Shown here: positions 51,290 to 60,800 of the stretch, one piece after another | Layout: each line of letters opens with the position of its first letter | How positions within the stretch are numbered: position 1 is the first letter of the stretch | DNA from: JABAAI01 sp965261955 | GTDB taxonomy: Bacteria > Spirochaetota > Leptospiria > Leptospirales > Leptonemataceae | DNA: 64,000 bases | Assembly: GCA_965261955.1 (NCBI GenBank) | Contig: CBDHEM010000069.1 | Span: 930,001-994,000 of the forward strand | Direction of reading: 5' to 3' | The notes under the pieces: model-generated | Told to the model about the DNA's origin: nothing | The model's database searches: none | The model's input: only the letters and a program-made list of their open reading frames with translations | Made by a program: the position numbers and the translations under genes

Positions 51290-54200
51290 ATGAAAAAACA
51301 TTTTTCGGAATTCACAAATCAATATTCAGTGAGCAAGACTCTTCGCTTTGAATTGAAGCCAGTCGGCAAAACAAAAGAGCTACATGAAACACAGGGGACG
51401 AGTGAAAATCCCTTACAATATGTTGTTGCCGAAGATGAAGAACGAGCAGAAAAATATAAAAAAGCCAAACAACTCATCGATGATATCCATCGAAAATTTT
51501 TGGACATTGCTTTGGCTGAAGAAAATATCGGAAAAGATGAGCGAAGGCATTATGAAGAAATAATCGAACGAACGTACGACTCCTGGAAAAAAGTAAAAGA
51601 TCAAAAACAAAAAGGAAAATCAAAAAATACAGATTCACAGACACAACAAAAAGAATTGCCTAAAGAACAGAAAAAATTGGCCAAAGAGTTAGTCGAATTA
51701 CTCAAAACAAACTTTCTAATCTTTCGAAAAGAACTGTTATCAAAAATTCCCAATGAAGTGGCCAAAAAAGGAAACGACATATCTAAATATGTTGTAGAAA
51801 ATTTATATAAAGGAACAACTTCGATTTTTGAAATTGCCAGCGCATATTATGCAGGTGACCCGGAACGCTCTGAAATCATCAGATATTTTGATAGATTTCA
51901 TTCGTATTTTAGCGGTTTTAATGAGAATAGGGCCAATGTTTACGATATCAAGGGTACCGGAGCTAGCTACAGCTGGCATTTTTTATCCACTTCCGTTGCA
52001 GATCGATTGTTTGGAAAAAATCTTTTTTTTCATTTTGAAAATATCGAAAAGTGGGAAACAATTCAAAAATCTATAGCCAAGCCAGAAAATCAAAAGGCTT
52101 GGAAAAAAAACGGTTGGGATTGGAAAAAAGAATTGAAAGAAGTCGAAAAAAATTTGGGTTTTTCAGCAAAAGATTTTTTAAATCAGAATTATTTTTGGAA
52201 GTATTTTTCGCAAGCGGGCATTGATCGCTATAATGAGATGATTGGGGGCAGGCCCGCAAAAGAAGGTGTCGAAAAAATAAAGGGTCTCAATGAGCTGTTC
52301 AATCTTGCGTTTCAAAAATCAGAGAGCAATAAGAAACGTGGGCAATCCTTTCCTTCTTTGAATGTATTCTATAAGCAAATTCTGAGTGATCGTCAAAAAA
52401 ACTTTATTGATGCATATACAAGCGATCAGGAGCTCGTGAGCGAGCTAGTGTCTTTTCTAAAGATAGAAGCAAAAATCCACACGGCCCTTCAACAAGAGGA
52501 AAGCGGTCAATTTGCTAAACCTGCGGATCTTTTCGAGGAGAGCTACAGTCAAGATGAAAAGGCTCATATCTTTTTAAGCAAAACACATATCAACTCTATT
52601 TCCAAAGAGCTAACCAGCGAATGGAATGCGATCCACTTATGGTATATGAATACCTTACCTGACGACAAAAGTAAACAAAAAGCGTCTAAAAGAAAAGTTT
52701 TTACTATTGGCGAGCTAGAGGCGGCTTTTAGGGAAAAAATTGATAAGAAAGATTTTTATGAGACATATGAAATAAATGAAAAAAAGATTCAAAAAGATAA
52801 CATTTTTCTGAGTTATTTTTCTTATATGTTTACAAAGCTGATGAAAGAGAGCAAAGAATCCAGAGGCAAGAAGGGAATATCCGAAAGCTCTCTTTTGGAT
52901 GGAAATCAAAAGCTAGTAGGTGATAGTTTATCTGATGAAAAGAGTACAAATACAGTCAAAGAAGGCAACTCCACAGAAGGCGATGCCAAAGCTAAGATCA
53001 AAAACTATCTTGAGCAAGCCAATGACGCCTTTCGTTTCTTTAGAAACTTCAGGATTCATGAGAAAGATCTTTTGAACTCGGGAAATCAAGACGAAAACTG
53101 GAAAACTCAGATCAATTCTTGGCTTCATCTTTATGAAAACGAAGAGTTGCATATCTCCCGTCTTTATAATAAAGCCCGAAATTATCTCACAAAAAAACCG
53201 TATTCGCTGGAAAAGTACAAGATCAATTTTGCTAACTCTACATTAGCTAGTGGTTGGGATAAAAATAAGGAGGCCGAAAATCGTTGTGTCATCTTCAAGC
53301 GAGACGAAAATTACTATTTAGGAATTTTGGATAAAAAGCATAATCACTTATTTCAAGATGAAAACATAAACCCAAAAACTATTCAAGATGAAACTTTACC
53401 ACTCAAAGAGAAAAAATTGCGAGAAGTCAAAGAAAAGTTTGCCCAAAAAAAAGAAGGGAGCAAAATTTATGATAATATGAAAAGGAAAATAAGCGAGCTA
53501 GAAAAAGAGGTGACCGGCATCCAAAAAAATCTCACTTTGCTCCAAAACACAAAAAGTACCTATCAAAAGATGGTATATAAATTCCTATCGTCAGTAAGCC
53601 TTAATATTCCTAAGTGTACTGTCTCTAGGAAAGGTGTACAGGAGCATTTTCGTTCTGGAGAAACAAGCGACTATGTGATCAATGGCGGCAAGGGTGAAGT
53701 ATTTATGGAAGATTTTGCTATTAGCCGAGAAATTTTTGATTTGTATAACGATGATAATGATTCTGGTGTAAAAAAGTTTCAAAAAAAATATAAAGAGGTC
53801 ACTAATGATAAACTAGGTTATGAAACCGCGCTTAAAAAGTGGATGAACTTTTGTCACCATTTTTTGAAGACTTATAAAAGTACCGCTATGTATGATTATG
53901 GTGATATTTTTGATCAGGAATATGAGTCTATCGATTTGTTTTACAAAAAGATAGATCTTTGCACATATAAAATTTCTTTTCAAGCAATTGCCTCAAATTT
54001 TATTGATCAATGTGTGGAAGAAGGTAAGCTACATCTTTTTCAAATTTATAATAAAGATTTTTCTCCACATGCAAAGGGGCGTGAAAATCTTCATACGATG
54101 TATTGGAAGCTTTTGTTTGCCCCTCCTCCAGAAAATCTAAAAAATATTGTTTTTCGATTAAACGGTGAAGCGGAGTTGTTTTACCGAAAACGTTCTATTC

Positions 54201-55894
54201 CAAAACCCTACAAGCATGAGATAGGGAGCATACTCAAGCACAAAAGATATGCTGAAATTTGGGAAGAGACGCTGGAAAGCCCTATATCAGGGAAAAATAA
54301 TAAAATAATGATAGACGATTTTAAAAAAAGATATTTGAAAAAGTATGAGAAGCTGAGGCTTGGAGGAGAAAGGCAAAATAAAATCTTTTATGAAAACGAG
54401 GAAATCGGGCGTGTTTTGCAAAGTCATGATAAAGAAATTATAAAAGATAGGCGTTTTACAAGTGATAAATTTTTCTTTTATTGTCCCATCACTTTAAATA
54501 ATCGAGCCATTGGTCTTATCAATCTAAATCAAAATGTACGTGACTCTTTGCTAAAAAGGCATCCGGATACCAATATCATTGGGATAGATAGGGGAGAAAA
54601 GCATCTCCTTTATTATAGCATTATCAATTCCCAAGGCGAAATTTTAAAAGATGGAAATGGCCAGTATTTACAGGGTAGTTTGAATACAATTGTCTCTAGT
54701 TACGAAAAGGATGGAAAAATGACAGAGAAAAATATCGATTATCATAAAATGCTAGATGAAAAAGAAGGGGAGAGGGGGCAAGCTCGTGAAAAATGGGAGA
54801 CTATTGAAAATATCAAAGAACTAAAGGCTGGCTACCTTTCACAGGTTATTCATAAATTATGCAATCTCATCATTGAACATAATGCCATTGTTATGCTGGA
54901 GGATTTGAATTTTGGATTTAAGAGGGGACGCTTCAAGATAGAAAAGCAAGTCTATCAAAAATTTGAAAAAGCTCTCATTGATAAGCTGAATTTTTTAGCA
55001 TTCAAGGGAAAAAAACCGGAAGAGATGGGGCATCCTCTCCAAGCCTATCAGCTTACGAATCCATTTGAGAGTTTTCAAAAATTAGGAAAGCAAAGTGGGA
55101 TTTTGTTTTATGTGACGGCGAGTTACACCTCAAAAGTAGATCCCATTACGGGATATATCCAAAAATTGTATCCAGACCAAAAGGATCTAGAAAAAATCAA
55201 AGATTTTTTTCAAAAGTTTGATTCTATTCGATATGACCAGAAAGAAAAATATTTTACATTTACGTATGATCTTGAGAAATTTCAGGGCCAAACAGGTTCT
55301 CATAGAGAGGAGAATTTGCCCGAGCAAACCAAATGGACAATCTGTAGTTGTGTGACACGTTCAGAAGGAGTTTCTGATACGACTAACAAAAATATTCCAG
55401 CTTCTCAAAAAGCTGTGGGTAAGAAATACAGAAAGCGTGAAATTTTTGATCTAAACGAAAAGCTTAAAAAAGTTTTTGGAACCGCAGAAATCGATTATGA
55501 AGGGTGTGCAAATCTAATGAATGAAATTTGTTCATCCGAAGATCAACGCTTTTTAAAGAAATTTACATATTACTTTAAAATGATGCTAAACTTACGCGTT
55601 GTGGATGATTTTAAAGATAAGGGTACATCCGAGAATGATTTTATTCATTCGCCTGTATTTCCTTTTTATGATAGCCGATGTGTGAAAGAAAATGCCCCCC
55701 TCCCTATGAATGGGGATGCAAATGGTGCCTATAATATTGCCCGAAAGGGCATCATTGTTTTAGAAAAAATGGCTAAAGATCCGAAAGGTACAGCTAGTGT
55801 TCCTAAAAAAGATTGGGAAAATTTTTCGCAAAAAAAAGAAATTGTACAAAAGCAAAAGAAAATATACGAAAAAGCGAAGAAAAATAAGGGCTGA
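51290..55894 (+). CDS. cas12a: Cas12a (Cpf1) type V-A CRISPR effector nuclease, large variant
   Basis: The 1534-residue protein is an RNA-guided DNA nuclease; known family members are about 1200-1350. The start, FTNQYSVSKTLRFELKPVGKT, is typical. RuvC motifs are complete: IGIDRGEKH (D1100), VMLEDLNFGFKRGRF (E1204) and MNGDANGAYNIA (D1476). The Nuc-domain arginine is R1436 in LNLRVVDD. The crRNA-processing residues align as H976, K985 and K1052, so it should mature its own guides. Extra length is spread over insertions near 105-130, 520-565, 691-759 and 985-1045. In the PAM loop AsCas12a has AAKMIPK; here it reads VSLNIPK, placing Leu771 where the PAM-reading lysine is expected. It heads the cas operon; cas4 follows after 18 bp. 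Confidence 0.97.
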   Translation: MKKHFSEFTNQYSVSKTLRFELKPVGKTKELHETQGTSENPLQYVVAEDEERAEKYKKAKQLIDDIHRKFLDIALAEENIGKDERRHYEEIIERTYDSWKKVKDQKQKGKSKNTDSQTQQKELPKEQKKLAKELVELLKTNFLIFRKELLSKIPNEVAKKGNDISKYVVENLYKGTTSIFEIASAYYAGDPERSEIIRYFDRFHSYFSGFNENRANVYDIKGTGASYSWHFLSTSVADRLFGKNLFFHFENIEKWETIQKSIAKPENQKAWKKNGWDWKKELKEVEKNLGFSAKDFLNQNYFWKYFSQAGIDRYNEMIGGRPAKEGVEKIKGLNELFNLAFQKSESNKKRGQSFPSLNVFYKQILSDRQKNFIDAYTSDQELVSELVSFLKIEAKIHTALQQEESGQFAKPADLFEESYSQDEKAHIFLSKTHINSISKELTSEWNAIHLWYMNTLPDDKSKQKASKRKVFTIGELEAAFREKIDKKDFYETYEINEKKIQKDNIFLSYFSYMFTKLMKESKESRGKKGISESSLLDGNQKLVGDSLSDEKSTNTVKEGNSTEGDAKAKIKNYLEQANDAFRFFRNFRIHEKDLLNSGNQDENWKTQINSWLHLYENEELHISRLYNKARNYLTKKPYSLEKYKINFANSTLASGWDKNKEAENRCVIFKRDENYYLGILDKKHNHLFQDENINPKTIQDETLPLKEKKLREVKEKFAQKKEGSKIYDNMKRKISELEKEVTGIQKNLTLLQNTKSTYQKMVYKFLSSVSLNIPKCTVSRKGVQEHFRSGETSDYVINGGKGEVFMEDFAISREIFDLYNDDNDSGVKKFQKKYKEVTNDKLGYETALKKWMNFCHHFLKTYKSTAMYDYGDIFDQEYESIDLFYKKIDLCTYKISFQAIASNFIDQCVEEGKLHLFQIYNKDFSPHAKGRENLHTMYWKLLFAPPPENLKNIVFRLNGEAELFYRKRSIPKPYKHEIGSILKHKRYAEIWEETLESPISGKNNKIMIDDFKKRYLKKYEKLRLGGERQNKIFYENEEIGRVLQSHDKEIIKDRRFTSDKFFFYCPITLNNRAIGLINLNQNVRDSLLKRHPDTNIIGIDRGEKHLLYYSIINSQGEILKDGNGQYLQGSLNTIVSSYEKDGKMTEKNIDYHKMLDEKEGERGQAREKWETIENIKELKAGYLSQVIHKLCNLIIEHNAIVMLEDLNFGFKRGRFKIEKQVYQKFEKALIDKLNFLAFKGKKPEEMGHPLQAYQLTNPFESFQKLGKQSGILFYVTASYTSKVDPITGYIQKLYPDQKDLEKIKDFFQKFDSIRYDQKEKYFTFTYDLEKFQGQTGSHREENLPEQTKWTICSCVTRSEGVSDTTNKNIPASQKAVGKKYRKREIFDLNEKLKKVFGTAEIDYEGCANLMNEICSSEDQRFLKKFTYYFKMMLNLRVVDDFKDKGTSENDFIHSPVFPFYDSRCVKENAPLPMNGDANGAYNIARKGIIVLEKMAKDPKGTASVPKKDWENFSQKKEIVQKQKKIYEKAKKNKG

Positions 55895-55912
55895 GAAGTC
55901 GATAAGTGTTAG

Positions 55913-56458
55913 GTGGAATCTTATCTACCGATCACTTATTTGAATGATTTTCTATTTTGCCCTCGGTCTATTTATTTTAGTCAGCGATTTGCCCCATACT
56001 CCAAAGCTCTTTATCATAAAAAAGCCCAAACTATGGGTAAAATCAAGCATGAAACAATTGAGCAAAAACGCTATTCAACATCGAGGAAGTTTTTGCAAAA
56101 TGCAGACGTGTATTCGGAAAAGTATCGGCTTTATGGTAAAATAGATCTGTATAATCAAAATAGCCATGAATTGGTGGAACGAAAATATCATATCAAAAAA
56201 ATCTATGATGGCTATCGCTCTCAGGTTTACGCTCATTACTTTTGTTTGCAAGAAATGGGCTATGAAGTCAAAAAAATATTTTTACATTCACTAAAGGATA
56301 ATAAGCGATATGTGATTACTATCCCAAAAAAAGACGAGATAGAAGAGTTCGAAAGTCTTTTAGAAAGAATATGGCAATACCGATTGGAGCATCGTTTCCA
56401 ACAAAATCCCAAAAAATGTAGACAGTGCATATACAATACGCTGTGTGATATTCATTAG
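55913..56458 (+). CDS. cas4: Cas4 exonuclease / PAM-selection factor
   Basis: A 181-residue RecB-like nuclease with GTG start. It has the first cluster cysteine in FLFCPRSIYF, the other three in CRQCIYNTLC (4Fe-4S cluster), GKIDLY for the metal Asp and ELVERKYH for the E-x-K motif. Cas4 trims prespacers and helps Cas1-Cas2 choose PAM-adjacent ends. It lies between cas12a and cas1, the order usual for type V-A loci. Two bases separate its stop from the cas1 ATG. Confidence 0.93.
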   Translation: MESYLPITYLNDFLFCPRSIYFSQRFAPYSKALYHKKAQTMGKIKHETIEQKRYSTSRKFLQNADVYSEKYRLYGKIDLYNQNSHELVERKYHIKKIYDGYRSQVYAHYFCLQEMGYEVKKIFLHSLKDNKRYVITIPKKDEIEEFESLLERIWQYRLEHRFQQNPKKCRQCIYNTLCDIH

Positions 56459-56459
56459 T

Positions 56460-57425
56460 ATGCTAACCTTTCCAGACTTTAAAGAAAAACAAATTGTTTT
56501 TGTGAATCAAAGCCTGACTCAAAAGATTCATTTTTCCAATGATAATCTTGTTTTAAAAGATACACAAACAAAAAAAGTCATCAATAGAGTTTCTTGTTAT
56601 AAAATATTTGCTCTTTTTTTGCTTGGTGATATTACACTCACTTCAGTTTTTTTGAGAAAGTCACAGTGCTATGGTTTTTGTATTGTTTTTCTCACCCGTA
56701 ATTTTAGCTTCTATGGTATTCTTGGTTCACAAACGGAAGGGAATTTTTTGCTTCGTAGCAAACAATATAATTTCACGAGGAGTTTAGAACTAGCCAAACG
56801 CCTAGTTTATAATAAACTAGGCAACCAAGCCCAGCTAATCCAAAAGATTCGGCAAAAAACAGACAGCCAAGTATCGGCCATTGAAGTTATTATGCGTTAT
56901 CAAGAAGCGGCTCTTCAAGCGGAAGACACCATGGTGTTGTTAGGGGTAGAGGGTTATGCTTCTAAAGTTTTTTTCCAAAATTATTTTGAAAAGATGGGTT
57001 GGAATGGACGAAAGCCAAGAGTCAAACATGATGAATTAAACGTGTTGCTCGATATTGGCTATACCTTTCTTTTTAATTTTATAGAGTGCAATATTCGCTT
57101 ATATGGTTTTGATATATATAAAGGCTTATATCATACTCTTTTTTATGAGAGGAAATCTCTGGTTTGTGATTTGATAGAACCCTTTCGATGTGTTATTGAT
57201 CAGGCCTTGTATAGAGCCTATCGTCTCAAACAAGTTTGTTTAAATGATTTCAGCAATAAAAATAATCAATATTACATTCAGTATAAGCATATAAATAAGT
57301 ACACAGAGATATTTTTTGTGGCTATCGTTAAAATACAAAATGAATTGTTTCATTATATCCAAAGCTATTATAGGCAGTTTATGAAAGATGGGAAAGTGGA
57401 GAGTTTCCCTGTTTTTAAGATCTAA
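56460..57425 (+). CDS. cas1: Cas1 CRISPR integrase
   Basis: A 321-residue Cas1. The C-terminal helical domain contains MVLLGVEGYASKVFF (catalytic Glu), GLYHTLFYERKSLVCDLIEPFR (His and acidic residue) and FRCVIDQALYRA. It inserts prespacers at the leader-repeat junction with Cas2. The ATG at 56460 was chosen; a GTG at 56445 lies inside cas4 and would add five residues. Its TAA overlaps the cas2 ATG by one base. Confidence 0.95.
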   Translation: MLTFPDFKEKQIVFVNQSLTQKIHFSNDNLVLKDTQTKKVINRVSCYKIFALFLLGDITLTSVFLRKSQCYGFCIVFLTRNFSFYGILGSQTEGNFLLRSKQYNFTRSLELAKRLVYNKLGNQAQLIQKIRQKTDSQVSAIEVIMRYQEAALQAEDTMVLLGVEGYASKVFFQNYFEKMGWNGRKPRVKHDELNVLLDIGYTFLFNFIECNIRLYGFDIYKGLYHTLFYERKSLVCDLIEPFRCVIDQALYRAYRLKQVCLNDFSNKNNQYYIQYKHINKYTEIFFVAIVKIQNELFHYIQSYYRQFMKDGKVESFPVFKI

Positions 57426-57697
57426 TGCTGATCGTCTCCTACGATATATCGGAAACGAAGGTGAGAACGCGTTTTTCCAAATTTTTGCAAAAATTTGGAC
57501 GAAGAATACAGTTATCCGTATTTGAAATCAAACACAGTAAAAGATTTTTACAGAATATTCTTCTTGAAGTAGAAAATAAATACAAGCCTCAATTCAAGGG
57601 CTCGGATAGTATTTTGATCTTTCAGCTAGGCACACATTACAAAGTCCATCGTTTTGGTTATGCAGAAAATGAGGAACGAAAGATTGTTTTTTTGTGA
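57425..57697 (+). CDS. cas2: Cas2 CRISPR adaptation protein
   Basis: The 90-residue ferredoxin-fold protein begins MLIVSYDISETKVRTRFSKF with the conserved aspartate of the family near residue 7, and has RRIQLSVFEIK near 26. Cas2 dimers bridge two Cas1 dimers during spacer integration. It is the last gene of the operon; 170 bp separate it from the first repeat. Confidence 0.95.
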   Translation: MLIVSYDISETKVRTRFSKFLQKFGRRIQLSVFEIKHSKRFLQNILLEVENKYKPQFKGSDSILIFQLGTHYKVHRFGYAENEERKIVFL

Positions 57698-57867
57698 TTT
57701 TTTTTATTATTGCTTGCAAACCTAGGTCGTACTATCCATCTTATGGTGGATATGTGCTTCTTGGGTGTTTCTTTTGCTAAAAATTTTCTCATATTGCTTT
57801 TTTGTAGGGCTTTTTTGGGCATTTTGAGGAAAACAAAAGAAAAAAAGACTTGTTGTGAGTCAATAGG
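57698..57867 (+). promoter_or_regulatory. CRISPR leader
   Basis: This AT-rich, non-coding segment precedes the first repeat on the side opposite the degenerate repeat, so it is the leader. It holds a hairpin of TATCCATC (57733-57740) with GGTGGATA (57745-57752), and just before the array a short stem GACT-TGTTGTG-AGTC (57847-57861) that resembles the hairpin of the repeat. The promoter of the array should lie here; no strong -35/-10 pair stands out. Confidence 0.6.
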
Positions 57868-60800
57868 CTTAAGAAGCTCTTTTAAATTTCTACTGTTGTA
57901 GATCAGTCGATAGACTGCAATTATTTTTCTCTTAAGAAGCTCTTTTAAATTTCTACTGTTGTAGATGTCCTCGACATATAGCCCGCTTGCGAACTTAAGA
58001 AGCTCTTTTAAATTTCTACTGTTGTAGATAGCGTAGAGCAGAAAAAGAAGAACGACTTAAGAAGCTCTTTTAAATTTCTACTGTTGTAGATGTGTCACCT
58101 TTTACTATTGTATATTTCCTTAAGAAGCTCTTTTAAATTTCTACTGTTGTAGATGTTATAACGTGTCATGAACCAGTCTCTGTCTTAAGAAGCTCTTTTA
58201 AATTTCTACTGTTGTAGATCCAGAGCATATTATTTTGATTTTCGCACTTAAGAAGCTCTTTTAAATTTCTACTGTTGTAGATAAAGGAGACATCGCTGGC
58301 TATGCGATTTTATCCTTAAGAAGCTCTTTTAAATTTCTACTGTTGTAGATCAAGTGTTGGAAGCATCGGTGTAATTGCTTAAGAAGCTCTTTTAAATTTC
58401 TACTGTTGTAGATATCGCCGCAAACACACCTTGAAATTTTCTTAAGAAGCTCTTTTAAATTTCTACTGTTGTAGATCAAGATAATTGTAAATCCATAAAA
58501 AAGACTTAAGAAGCTCTTTTAAATTTCTACTGTTGTAGATTCACGAGTCAAGTATCGCGGGCGAATTCTTAAGAAGCTCTTTTAAATTTCTACTGTTGTA
58601 GATATTAGGAGTTCTGCTTTTCTGTTTTGCTTAAGAAGCTCTTTTAAATTTCTACTGTTGTAGATGTAATTCATCTGGTAATGTCATCAATGGCTTAAGA
58701 AGCTCTTTTAAATTTCTACTGTTGTAGATCAGTAGGCACCATTGTTGCGCATTGGGTCTTAAGAAGCTCTTTTAAATTTCTACTGTTGTAGATTAAATGA
58801 TATAGAAATCCAAAATAAAACTTAAGAAGCTCTTTTAAATTTCTACTGTTGTAGATGGACTGTGTAGCCAGGTTTAAAGTAGAACTTAAGAAGCTCTTTT
58901 AAATTTCTACTGTTGTAGATGGTCGTAACTTTCTTTTAGTGTGACGAGCTTAAGAAGCTCTTTTAAATTTCTACTGTTGTAGATCAATCGATAAGGTTAA
59001 CCGATCGGGGCTTAAGAAGCTCTTTTAAATTTCTACTGTTGTAGATGATCAAGGCCCGTCGATGAGTCACGTCTTAAGAAGCTCTTTTAAATTTCTACTG
59101 TTGTAGATAATCCCCAGAATCCATAAAAGTAAATCCTTAAGAAGCTCTTTTAAATTTCTACTGTTGTAGATGCATGTTCCAAGCTAGTCCATCGATGACC
59201 TTAAGAAGCTCTTTTAAATTTCTACTGTTGTAGATAAAATCTATTTTCACAATTAGAAACTACTTAAGAAGCTCTTTTAAATTTCTACTGTTGTAGATTC
59301 TTAAAATCAAAGTCAAAACAAGTTACTTAAGAAGCTCTTTTAAATTTCTACTGTTGTAGATGAGATTGATACAATAACGTCTGAATTGGACTTAAGAAGC
59401 TCTTTTAAATTTCTACTGTTGTAGATCGTCGGTCTATCTTGCGTTTACGCACGATCTTAAGAAGCTCTTTTAAATTTCTACTGTTGTAGATCCATGAAGC
59501 GATCCAACTATGTAGTCTCTTAAGAAGCTCTTTTAAATTTCTACTGTTGTAGATCGATTAAAGTGATTCCGTCAATTTCTTTCTTAAGAAGCTCTTTTAA
59601 ATTTCTACTGTTGTAGATGCTGGACCGCGAAGCCCAATTGTTAAACTTAAGAAGCTCTTTTAAATTTCTACTGTTGTAGATTTCCGATACCCATATATTT
59701 ATTTTTTCTCTTAAGAAGCTCTTTTAAATTTCTACTGTTGTAGATCTCATGCTTATGGCGTGACATATAGAGATCTTAAGAAGCTCTTTTAAATTTCTAC
59801 TGTTGTAGATAAAGGTATTGGATTCCCGACCTATCCTCTTAAGAAGCTCTTTTAAATTTCTACTGTTGTAGATCCATGTATTGTAAAGATACATCTATTG
59901 CTTAAGAAGCTCTTTTAAATTTCTACTGTTGTAGATGGTCTGTTGTAAATTTCAAACATTACCGAGGCTTAAGAAGCTCTTTTAAATTTCTACTGTTGTA
60001 GATATGACGTCTTGATGACGTTACGAAGTTCTTAAGAAGCTCTTTTAAATTTCTACTGTTGTAGATCTTCTTTCCTCGCCTTTAATACATTACTCTTAAG
60101 AAGCTCTTTTAAATTTCTACTGTTGTAGATCCAAACAAGCCACACTTGGCTGTATTTATCTTAAGAAGCTCTTTTAAATTTCTACTGTTGTAGATGTAAT
60201 AGTTTCCCCATTTTGTTGTCCTGACAACTTAAGAAGCTCTTTTAAATTTCTACTGTTGTAGATGTGTGGCGTCAATAGCCAAAACCACCCCTTAAGAAGC
60301 TCTTTTAAATTTCTACTGTTGTAGATTCAAGTGTTCGACCTGAAGAAAGAATCTTAAGAAGCTCTTTTAAATTTCTACTGTTGTAGATTTATAGCGTTTT
60401 CGATTCCGGAAATTCTTAAGAAGCTCTTTTAAATTTCTACTGTTGTAGATCAAGTGGAAGAGGATTATGGGGAGGTCTTAAGAAGCTCTTTTAAATTTCT
60501 ACTGTTGTAGATAATCCTGTGCCTCATCTATGATGAGTAACTTAAGAAGCTCTTTTAAATTTCTACTGTTGTAGATCTTGCGTCGCACGCATTGGAGATT
60601 GAGCTTAAGAAGCTCTTTTAAATTTCTACTGTTGTAGATTGAAACCTCTATAGACAATACCAAAAGCTTAAGAAGCTCTTTTAAATTTCTACTGTTGTAG
60701 ATAAAATTATTAAAAGAGTAAGTTATAAACTTAAGAAGCTCTTTTAAATTTCTACTGTTGTAGATGATAACGAAATGTAAGGAGTCATATCCTTCTTAAG

